Assembly: GCA_003601725.1 (NCBI GenBank)
Contig: PIYJ01000020.1
Location: forward strand, 1 to 25,953
Source: Candidatus Bathyarchaeota archaeon
GTDB taxonomy: Archaea > Thermoproteota > Bathyarchaeia > Bathyarchaeales > DTEX01
Length of the DNA stretch: 25,953 nucleotides
Direction of reading: 5' to 3'
Part shown: positions 15,095 to 21,103 of the stretch, in pieces
How positions within the stretch are numbered: the stretch's first letter is position 1
How the letters are laid out: every line of letters starts with the position of its first letter
The notes under the pieces: generated by a model
The model's database searches: none
What the model saw: only the letters and a program-made list of their open reading frames with translations
What the model was told of the DNA's origin: nothing
Program-made: the position numbers and the translations under genes

Positions 15095-15409
15095 ATGCCC
15101 AGCAGAAAAAGAAGAAGCCTCATAGATGAATTATTCGGTGGGTCTATCTTTGAGGACTTCGAGAAGCTATTCGAAGAAGGAATGGAAAGCAGTGGATACT
15201 CGATAAGCGTAACTCAGACTCCTGAGGGAACAAGAGTCTACGCTAAGGTTGGAAAGAATACCGATGTGAACGCCTTGAGAAGACAGTTGGAGCAGCAATA
15301 TCCCGGCGCCCAGATCGAGATAGAAGGGGGACAACCTCTGATCAGGGAGATCTCCACAAAGTCAATCGAGGACGAAGAAGAATCCAAGCCTAGGAAGAAT
15401 CAGCTATGA
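15095..15409 (+). CDS. Small charged protein of unknown function
   Basis: This is a 104-residue soluble protein I do not recognise with certainty. It starts with a basic RKRRS, then an amphipathic acidic segment (DELFGGSIFEDFEKLFEEG, about 11-29). A predicted beta-rich core follows, GYSISVTQTPEGTRVYAK (34-51) and YPGAQIEIEGG (69-79), and then a charged tail. The N-terminal motif recalls small heat-shock (Hsp20)-like or GvpH-like proteins, but the match is impressionistic. It has a good ribosome-binding site (GGGGGATGA). It diverges from the thermosome promoter, and its stop overlaps the next gene's start as ATGA, so it is translationally coupled to the MtaA-like gene. Confidence 0.75.
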   Translation: MPSRKRRSLIDELFGGSIFEDFEKLFEEGMESSGYSISVTQTPEGTRVYAKVGKNTDVNALRRQLEQQYPGAQIEIEGGQPLIREISTKSIEDEEESKPRKNQL

Positions 15410-16686
15410 TGTCTTCGAGGGAACGAGTAACCATCGCGTTGGAACATGAGGAACCCGACCGTGTTCCCCTTGATCTTGGAGGAAGCCCAACGACGGGAAT
15501 GCATGTAAGCACAGTTTATGCTCTGCGGCAAGCCTTGCATCTTGACCCTCCGGGAACCCCCGTCAAAGTTGTTGAGCCCTTCCAGATGTTAGGGGAGATC
15601 GCGCCTGATCTTCAGGAAGCCCTAGGCGTCGATGTTGTCGGATTGAGTAGCAAAGTAAACCTTTTCGGCTTCAAGAATGAAGATTGGAAATCTTGGAGAC
15701 TGTTTGACGGAACACCCGTTCTTGTTCCAGGTAAATTTAACACGCAGCCCAGTAAAGACGGAAGCATCTTCATGTACCCGTGCGGCGACACTTCAGCCGC
15801 TCCATGTGCAAGAATGCCTAAAGGCGGATTCTATTTTGATGCTTTAGATCGGCAGCGGAGACCGATTGACTGGAAAAATCTGGATGTGAGAGATAATCTT
15901 GAAGAGTTTGGGCCCATCACAAATGATGAATTAGAATTTTTCCGTCGGGAAGCTGAGCGGCTATATTTTGAAACGGATAAGGCAATATTTGCGAATTTTG
16001 GTGGAACAAGTTTTGGGGACATAGCGCTAGTGCCAGGAATGTCTCTCAGAGACCCTAAGGGGATCAGGGGAGTCAAGGAATGGTACATGTGCCACGTTAG
16101 ACGGCCAGACTTCATCTTAAAGATCTTCGATGCTCAATGTGAGATTGCACTGGAGAATTTGAGGAGGCTCTACAAGGCTGTTGGAAACAGGGTTACAGCG
16201 ATCTTCGTCACGGGAACAGACTTCGGAACTCAGAGGGGACCCGCAATGTCAATTGCGACTTATAGGAAGCTCTATAAGCCTTTCCATAAGCGTGTGAATG
16301 ATTGGATTCATGAGAATACCTCTTGGAAGACATTCATACATTCATGCGGTTCAGTGGAGCCATTGATCCCAGAATTCATCGAAGCTGGATTTGATATACT
16401 TAATCCCGTTCAGACATCAGCTGCAAATATGGATCCACGTATGCTTAAAAGGAAGTATGGGGAGAAGATAACTTTTTGGGGAGGCGGAGTTGACACTCAG
16501 CATACATTGCCGTTCGGAACTCCAGATCAGGTTCGAAAGGAGGTTCATGAGCGGATAAGGATCTTCGCTTCTGGCGGAGGCTTCGTATTCAATACGATTC
16601 ATAATGTTCAGCCGAGGATTCCCATAGAAAATGTCCTTGCAATGTATAGGGCCGTTCGCGAGTTCGGTGAATATCCGATTAAGTAA
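15406..16686 (+). CDS. Uroporphyrinogen decarboxylase/MtaA-like methyltransferase family protein
   Basis: This is a 426-residue TIM-barrel protein of the URO-D/MtaA/CmuA superfamily. It begins with the typical RERVTIALEHEEPDRVPLDL (5-24), has YRKLYKPFHKRVNDW near 286-300, and the barrel-end segment FIHSCGSVEPLIPEFIEAGFD (310-330). H312 and C314 match the HxC zinc ligands of methylcobalamin:thiol methyltransferases; the later cysteine of that site is not seen, although GGGVDTQHTLPFG supplies H366 nearby. It is longer than MtaA (about 340-360 residues), with an insert near 100-165. True uroporphyrinogen decarboxylase is unlikely. A cobamide-dependent methyl transfer role is family inference; the substrate is unknown. 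No corrinoid protein gene is adjacent. Confidence 0.82.
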   Translation: MMSSRERVTIALEHEEPDRVPLDLGGSPTTGMHVSTVYALRQALHLDPPGTPVKVVEPFQMLGEIAPDLQEALGVDVVGLSSKVNLFGFKNEDWKSWRLFDGTPVLVPGKFNTQPSKDGSIFMYPCGDTSAAPCARMPKGGFYFDALDRQRRPIDWKNLDVRDNLEEFGPITNDELEFFRREAERLYFETDKAIFANFGGTSFGDIALVPGMSLRDPKGIRGVKEWYMCHVRRPDFILKIFDAQCEIALENLRRLYKAVGNRVTAIFVTGTDFGTQRGPAMSIATYRKLYKPFHKRVNDWIHENTSWKTFIHSCGSVEPLIPEFIEAGFDILNPVQTSAANMDPRMLKRKYGEKITFWGGGVDTQHTLPFGTPDQVRKEVHERIRIFASGGGFVFNTIHNVQPRIPIENVLAMYRAVREFGEYPIK

Positions 16687-16714
16687 AATAAAATGGAAAG
16701 GGGAAAGGCTGAGT

Positions 16715-18178
16715 TCACCCCGATATTTTTATGAGATTCACGGAGTGAGCAGGCAAGTTAAACAGAATCTTTTCTCCCTTTATTTCAACGCTGGCTTTTT
16801 GTATCTTAACGTTTTCCGGATTATCAAGGGTATTTCGATCTTCAACGGTTCTGCCGGCGACATACTGCTGAGACGCCTTCTTCGGCGTGAATCTTCTTAA
16901 TGAGATCTCCATCTCTGAGGCTTCCGTTTCATGCCGATTAACGATGTGTAAGTAGATTGTCTTTCTATCTTCCGTAAGGGTAGCTGAAAGGTCTATGAAG
17001 GGAACTGGTTCTTTAAGCTCGCTAGATGCGTAATGATCCGTGTCAACCGCGGTCTTCAGGACGAAGTCCCCGGTGTTTGCACTGTAGAGTTTAAAGACTA
17101 AGTACTGCGGGGTGAGAGCCATTCGGCCGTCATCTGAGGCTACTATCAAGGGCAGAACATTAACGGTCTGAGCGAATCCTCCTATTGGCACCGCTCTGCA
17201 TAACCTGTGAAGCGTATTCAATATTGCCCCTGTTAGAACAGCGTCTCCAACATCTGTGACCTGCTCATGAAGCGGAGCCTTAGCCTCAGGATACCAAACG
17301 TTCCATTCATCGAATGCAAGCCGTATCTCCCTTTCTATATGGAACTTTCGTCTAGCTGATTGAACGAGACCATACACGTTTCTGAGCCTTCTTTCTACAT
17401 CTAACGAAACCGCCGCTAATTCCCTGTAGGGCTTATCTCCGCCTATGTAAATATGCACAGAGAGATAATCGAAGTATTCACCTGCATCCTTAATCATCTC
17501 AAGATTCCATTCTGGATCTTCGCAGCCTACAGCTACCAGCTCAATTCGGGGATCTATCTTCCTCATCTCATTTGCAAATTCAATTGTTCTCCTTGCGCAT
17601 TCCGCTCCATCGACGCAGAAGCCGACTTGCCATCTACCATAGAGCTCATTTCCTATTCCCCAGATTTTAACCCCGTACGGTTCAGGGTGACCGTGTTTCC
17701 GCCTGAGAGAGGCATAGTAAGTGTCGGTTTTCAAGTTACAGTACTCAACCCATCTGGCGGCTTCTTCTGGAGTTCCATTTCCAGCATTCACCACGATGAA
17801 TGGTTCAGCATCCACAAGTCTACACCATTCTAAGAACTCATCGGTGCCGAAAGTGTTAGGTTCCTCTGCTCGCCAAGCCATATCGAAGCGTTTAGGCCTC
17901 TTTTCCCTTGGGCCAACTCCGTCAAGCCAATGATATCCGGAAGAGAAGTTTCCCCCGGGCCATCTGATGATGCGGGGCTGCAGTTCCTTGACCGCTTTTA
18001 GAACATCCAAGCGGAAACCCTTCTGATTTGGGATCTCAGAGTCCTCGCCTACCCAGACTCCGCCGTATATGCATTTCCCGAGGTGTTCTATGAATTGACC
18101 GTAGCATCTTTTGTCAAGTCTACCCAGCAAGGCGGATGCATCTACAAAACCTTTACTCTCCAACAATTCCACACCCAC
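16715..18178 (-). CDS. Alpha-L-arabinofuranosidase, GH51 family
   Basis: This 487-residue glycoside hydrolase removes terminal arabinofuranosyl residues from arabinan, arabinoxylan or oligosaccharides. The (beta/alpha)8 barrel carries RWPGGNFSSGYHWLDGVGP (72-90), the acid/base in WGIGNELYG (E178) and the nucleophile in AFDEWNVWY (E291). A C-terminal beta-domain (about 370-487) ends the protein, as usual for GH51. There is no signal peptide, so it should act inside the cell on imported oligosaccharides. The start is GTG 18178 with no ribosome-binding site; a TATA box centred 25 bases upstream implies a leaderless transcript. It converges on the MtaA-like gene with only 28 bases between the stops. 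Confidence 0.93.
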   Translation of the reverse strand: MGVELLESKGFVDASALLGRLDKRCYGQFIEHLGKCIYGGVWVGEDSEIPNQKGFRLDVLKAVKELQPRIIRWPGGNFSSGYHWLDGVGPREKRPKRFDMAWRAEEPNTFGTDEFLEWCRLVDAEPFIVVNAGNGTPEEAARWVEYCNLKTDTYYASLRRKHGHPEPYGVKIWGIGNELYGRWQVGFCVDGAECARRTIEFANEMRKIDPRIELVAVGCEDPEWNLEMIKDAGEYFDYLSVHIYIGGDKPYRELAAVSLDVERRLRNVYGLVQSARRKFHIEREIRLAFDEWNVWYPEAKAPLHEQVTDVGDAVLTGAILNTLHRLCRAVPIGGFAQTVNVLPLIVASDDGRMALTPQYLVFKLYSANTGDFVLKTAVDTDHYASSELKEPVPFIDLSATLTEDRKTIYLHIVNRHETEASEMEISLRRFTPKKASQQYVAGRTVEDRNTLDNPENVKIQKASVEIKGEKILFNLPAHSVNLIKISG

Positions 18179-18199
18179 ATGGAGTTATATGCAAATCTC

Positions 18200-18205
18200 T
18201 ATATA
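18200..18205 (-). promoter_or_regulatory. TATA box of the leaderless GH51 gene
   Basis: TATATA lies on the minus strand with its centre about 25 bases before the GTG at 18178. Transcription would therefore begin at or next to the start codon, consistent with the missing ribosome-binding site. Confidence 0.55.
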
Positions 18206-18249
18206 GATAACTTAAGAATTCATAAAAAGATAAGGCTATAAGATCCTTT

Positions 18250-18411
18250 TTATGCCTCAATCTGCATCTGAGGAATCAGCCTTAAGCCAGCTCTTCTCAG
18301 CCGGAGAAGTATCTCCTTCGAGAGTCTTACATCCTTATTCTGACCGATGATGCGCGATGCTTCTTTATAGGTACGTCTGACGTAAACGGGTTTCTCAGGA
18401 TTCCCAGACAT
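18250..18411 (-). CDS. 53-residue basic protein of unknown function
   Basis: This short minus-strand frame runs from ATG 18409-18411 to TAA 18250-18252. The product is strongly basic and looks like a folded helical protein: VYVRRTYKEASRIIGQNKDV, followed by RLSKEILLRLRRAGLRLI and ending PQMQIEA. Support comes from GAGGAG nine bases before the ATG, a palindromic CTTATAATAAG TATA candidate just upstream, and protein-like composition. Possible roles for such small basic proteins include nucleic-acid binding, but I recognise no family. It lies upstream of, and co-oriented with, the arabinofuranosidase, about 70 bases away, with a separate promoter. Confidence 0.6.
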   Translation of the reverse strand: MSGNPEKPVYVRRTYKEASRIIGQNKDVRLSKEILLRLRRAGLRLIPQMQIEA

Positions 18412-18432
18412 AACTTTTTACTCCTCTACATT

Positions 18433-18443
18433 CTTATTATAAG
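18433..18443 (-). promoter_or_regulatory. Candidate TATA box for the 53-residue protein gene
   Basis: CTTATAATAAG on the minus strand is 22-32 bases before the ATG at 18411. If used, the transcript would be nearly leaderless, leaving the GAGGAG motif upstream of the start site; one of the two signals is therefore probably not used. Confidence 0.35.
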
Positions 18444-18865
18444 CCCTCGGGAACTCTTCCAAAAAATAAGCGATGAAGATTTTAATTCTTGTTAAGGTTC
18501 AAGCTTTATTTCAGTCACAAAGTTTTCAGAGAGATTCCAGTAACATAGCTGAATCATAGAGCAGCATTAAGGATTATTTATCAACAGAAAGATGAAGCCG
18601 AAAAGGGGGACTTCTAAATCTTCCTTGAAAAGAAAATTAAAGAGCTTATCATGAAAAACGATAATTACAGCTACATAAACAGGCAGAAATATGCATGCTT
18701 TATAAAGTTTATAAAGAAAAAATTCCCAGCTGCCTCAACTTTTCTTCTTATTAAAGATTCTTGTCGCATTAGATGCTGTAAATAGCTAAACGCACCGCTT
18801 ATTAGATTTGAAAACATCACATAAGAAGAACAATGAATCTTCCGGTTCTGCAAGGCATAGATATG
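18444..18865. other. A/T-rich non-coding region between the 53-residue gene and rps7
   Basis: I find no supported gene here. A 45-codon plus-strand frame from ATG 18651 has an atypical composition and no clear ribosome-binding site. The region holds a tandem TTTATAAAG pair (18699-18716) and, on the minus strand, a T run at 18715-18722 that could end rps7 transcription. Confidence 0.5.
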
Positions 18866-19438
18866 TCAGCGTGCATGAAGGGCTATTCTCTCCATCTCGT
18901 TTCGTCTTTGCACTGCGTAGCTATCTGAAGACTTGTTGGCAGCAGCTATTATCTCTTCTGCTAAGCATTCCTCGAATGGCCGTGGATTGTTGAAGGCTGC
19001 CCTTCTCGCCCCATCCGCGATGAACCGTAAGGCAAGATCTACTCTTCGCTGAGGAGCGATGTCCACGGCTTGATGATAGGCGATTCCTCCATAGCTGATT
19101 CTCGTCGTATCCTCGCATGGAGCTGCATTCTCAATCGCTCTGATGAGAACCTGAATCGGATTCTCCCCGGTGCGTAGATGAATTATCTCGAATGCGTTCT
19201 TGATGAATTTTATCGCTCTGGCCTTCTTACCGGCGTTCTTTCCCGGCCGCATGAGATTATTTGCAAGCCTCTCGACTATGTTAAGTCTTGATTTGTGGAA
19301 TCTGTGATGTTCATGTCTCCCCATCGTATGTAGCACATGGATAGGCCTCAACGATATGTAATCCTTAAGCCCGAGATCCTTTACTTCAACGTCCAGGCTC
19401 CACTTTCCGAACAGCTTAACCTCTGGCTGCTTGCTCAC
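18866..19438 (-). CDS. rps7: Small ribosomal subunit protein uS7
   Basis: This is an archaeal uS7 of 190 residues that nucleates assembly of the 30S head on 16S rRNA and contacts mRNA near the exit channel. Recognisable segments are LRPIHVLHTMGRHEHHRF, NIVERLANNLMRPGKNAGKK, RTGENPIQVLIRAIENAAP, EDTTRISYGGIAYHQAVDIA and PQRRVDLALRFIADGARRAA, ending in the basic RRNEMERIALHAR. I chose GTG 19438 because AGAGG lies nine bases upstream; TTG 19447 would place that motif directly against the start. It is alone here: rps12, EF-2 and EF-1A, its usual partners, are not adjacent within the window. Confidence 0.94.
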   Translation of the reverse strand: MSKQPEVKLFGKWSLDVEVKDLGLKDYISLRPIHVLHTMGRHEHHRFHKSRLNIVERLANNLMRPGKNAGKKARAIKFIKNAFEIIHLRTGENPIQVLIRAIENAAPCEDTTRISYGGIAYHQAVDIAPQRRVDLALRFIADGARRAAFNNPRPFEECLAEEIIAAANKSSDSYAVQRRNEMERIALHAR

Positions 19439-19483
19439 ATGGCTCAACCTCTTGACGACTGATTATTCTTGAATTTAGCCGCT

Positions 19484-19493
19484 CTTATTTAAG
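19484..19493 (-). promoter_or_regulatory. Candidate TATA box of rps7
   Basis: CTTAAATAAG on the minus strand predicts a start near 19463 and a leader of about 25 bases with the AGAGG motif before GTG 19438. Confidence 0.5.
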
Positions 19494-19556
19494 GATTGTG
19501 AAAAATGGTAAGGTCATCCCGTTTAATGATCAAGTTCCAAAGATTGCATAATGCAT

Positions 19557-19586
19557 GTTTCAATCGAACTGAAACGGAATTGAAGG
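19557..19586 (+). repeat. Solitary CRISPR-repeat-like 30-mer
   Basis: The sequence begins GTTTCAATC and ends GGAATTGAAGG, the pattern of common archaeal type I/III CRISPR repeats (GTTnCAATC...GGAATTGAAAG). It contains the inverted arms GTTTCA/TGAAAC and TTCAAT/ATTGAA. No second good copy, spacers or cas gene are visible, so this is at most an isolated or relic repeat; chance similarity is possible. Confidence 0.35.
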
Positions 19587-19714
19587 GTAAGATGTCGATG
19601 TGCTTTGAAAAGTTTGCTTACTGCTCTCTTTTGGTGTTGTGAAAAAAATTTGTTTCTGGATTTTTGTTTTTCTTTTTCCTTTTTTGGTTTCGGGCTTGAT
19701 TCTTGTTTTTCAAA

Positions 19715-19794
19715 TGTCTCAAAGTGTCTGAAAGTGTCTCAGAATGGCCCGAAATGGCTTTTTCTGTCTTTTTCTGTCTCATTCCGTCTCATCT
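19715..19794. repeat. Eight-unit array with exact 10-bp period
   Basis: Eight consecutive 10-base units begin with TGTCT or close variants (for example TGTCTCAAAG, TGTCTGAAAG, later TGTCTTTTTC, TGTCTCATTC). A or T tracts recur at the same phase in most units. The period is not a multiple of three, so coding is not the cause. Phasing at one helical turn suggests curved DNA or a repeated protein-binding surface. Confidence 0.7.
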
Positions 19795-19928
19795 TTTGTT
19801 ATGCTATTCATGTTCTAATCGGGCTAGTGTAAGATCGGAATCGCATACGAGCTCATATGCAGATATGCTGTTTTATAAAAAACTCTGCGGGTCTAATCAA
19901 AACAAAATTGAAGTCATACCATAAAAAA

Positions 19929-20861
19929 TTACCAATCAATAAAGATCTTGGCGAGTATAGCTTTCGCTGTATGCAGCCGGTTTTCCGCCTCATCCCAGAC
20001 GACGGAATGAGGGCCGTCTATGACTTCATCTGTGACTTCTTCGTTGCGATGTGCCGGTAAGCAATGCATGAATAATGCTTTTTCTGATGCTGCTTTCAAA
20101 AGTTCCGCATTCACTTGATACTTCGGCAGGAAGACCGCTAGTCTTTCTTCGCGTTCAGCCTCATCCCCCATAGAGACAAAGGTATCCGTATAGACAACGT
20201 CAGCATCCCTAACGGCTTCGAAGGGATCACGGAGAATCTTTACTTTTGATCCGTTCTCCTCCGAGTTTCTCTTCGCAGAATTCAAGGCTTCACTTGCTGG
20301 CTCGTATCCTCTCGGGCATGCTACGGATATGTCTATTCCCATCTTGCTGCATCCGATGAGGAGTGAATTGCAGACGTTGTTTCCATCCCCTATGTAGGCA
20401 ACCTTCAATCCTTCAAGGAAGCCGAACTTCTCCCACATCGTATACAGATCAGCAATTATCTGACATGGATGATACAGGTCTGAAAGAGCATTTATGATGG
20501 GTATTCCCGCATATCTCGCCATCTCCACTAAATCGGCTTGTCTGTAGACCCTGGCCACAACGGCGTCAACGTATCTGCTTAGAACATGAGCTGTATCAGC
20601 GATCGTTTCACCTCTACCCAGCTGAGATTCACTCCACCCCAAGTATATGGGATGTCCGCCTAGCTGGCTGACAGCAACCTCGAAGGAGACCCGTGTCCGC
20701 GTTGATGATTTTTGGAAAAGCAGGACGACTGATCTGCCTGATAGGGCGTTTTTCTCCTCGACGCTTGGTTTTTTCTCTTTGAACCTTTTAGTGGCTTCAA
20801 GGATTTCACGTATCTCATTCGCCGAAAAATCTTGCAACGTAAGGAGGTCACGTTTCTTCAC
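19929..20861 (-). CDS. argF: Ornithine carbamoyltransferase
   Basis: This 310-residue enzyme joins carbamoyl phosphate and ornithine to citrulline in arginine synthesis (or runs in reverse in arginine catabolism). Carbamoyl-phosphate motifs SSTRTR (52-57) and HPCQ (131-134) are intact. So are the ornithine-side TDTFVSMG (225-232) and HCLPAHR (266-272). These distinguish it from aspartate carbamoyltransferase. I prefer GTG 20861, which gives the family-typical KKRDLLTLQDFS start with GGGGGA about 11 bases upstream. TTG 20897 adds 12 residues and would be leaderless relative to the TATA box. It is monocistronic here; leuS ends well upstream. Confidence 0.95.
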   Translation of the reverse strand: MKKRDLLTLQDFSANEIREILEATKRFKEKKPSVEEKNALSGRSVVLLFQKSSTRTRVSFEVAVSQLGGHPIYLGWSESQLGRGETIADTAHVLSRYVDAVVARVYRQADLVEMARYAGIPIINALSDLYHPCQIIADLYTMWEKFGFLEGLKVAYIGDGNNVCNSLLIGCSKMGIDISVACPRGYEPASEALNSAKRNSEENGSKVKILRDPFEAVRDADVVYTDTFVSMGDEAEREERLAVFLPKYQVNAELLKAASEKALFMHCLPAHRNEEVTDEVIDGPHSVVWDEAENRLHTAKAILAKIFIDW

Positions 20862-20920
20862 GGTATCAATCTTCCCCCGTAGTGCATCTTGAAACAATCA
20901 ATGAGAAGGAAATGACATCA

Positions 20921-20929
20921 ATATATGAG
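20921..20929 (-). promoter_or_regulatory. TATA box of argF
   Basis: CTCATATAT on the minus strand predicts a transcript start near 20898. That gives a leader of about 37 bases to GTG 20861, or a leaderless TTG 20897. Confidence 0.5.
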
Positions 20930-20971
20930 TTTTGGTCAGTTTTAGCAAAAAATTGTTCTATTTGACCAAAA
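20930..20971. repeat. Inverted repeat flanking the argF TATA/BRE
   Basis: TTTTGGTCA (20930-20938) and TGACCAAAA (20963-20971) are perfect 9-base inverted arms with a 24-base A/T-rich gap; centres are 33 bp apart, about three helical turns. The proximal arm abuts the TATA box and covers the BRE position. This fits a dimer-of-dimers operator, for example for an Lrp-type repressor; the regulator is unknown. Confidence 0.5.
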
Positions 20972-21062
20972 TGAGTCATCGCCTCTTCTTCTCATCCATA
21001 AATATTCCTAGAGACCTCTCTGATGAAAAGTTTATTTCACAATCAAAGTGAGATATGCTGAA

Positions 21063-21070
21063 GAAAAAAT
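21063..21070 (-). terminator. T-tract downstream of leuS
   Basis: The minus strand has a run of T residues about 35 bases after the leuS stop, consistent with an archaeal terminator. Confidence 0.35.
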
Positions 21071-21103
21071 ATGTTTGCAAAGCGAAGCATCTAGCAGTCT
21101 ATT

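Larger units (their letters stand above)
19494..19928. other. Non-coding, T-rich region with unusual repeats
   Basis: This is a 435-base stretch between rps7 and argF without a credible gene. Plus-strand frames at 19605-19832 and 19703-19924 are low-complexity Phe/Ser/Leu readings of T-rich sequence. It contains a CRISPR-repeat-like 30-mer (19557-19586) and a 10-bp-phased array (19715-19794). Confidence 0.6.

Noticed and set aside
18651..18788. 45-codon plus-strand frame (MKNDNYSYINRQ...)
   Set aside because: There is no clear ribosome-binding site and it is A/T-driven composition; nothing supports translation.
19885..19913. Second CRISPR repeat copy
   Set aside because: Only the last 15 bases resemble the 30-mer, with three mismatches, and the spacing does not fit an array.
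19605..19924. Two plus-strand frames rich in Phe, Ser and Leu
   Set aside because: They arise from T-rich sequence and the 10-bp array, which does not preserve reading frame.
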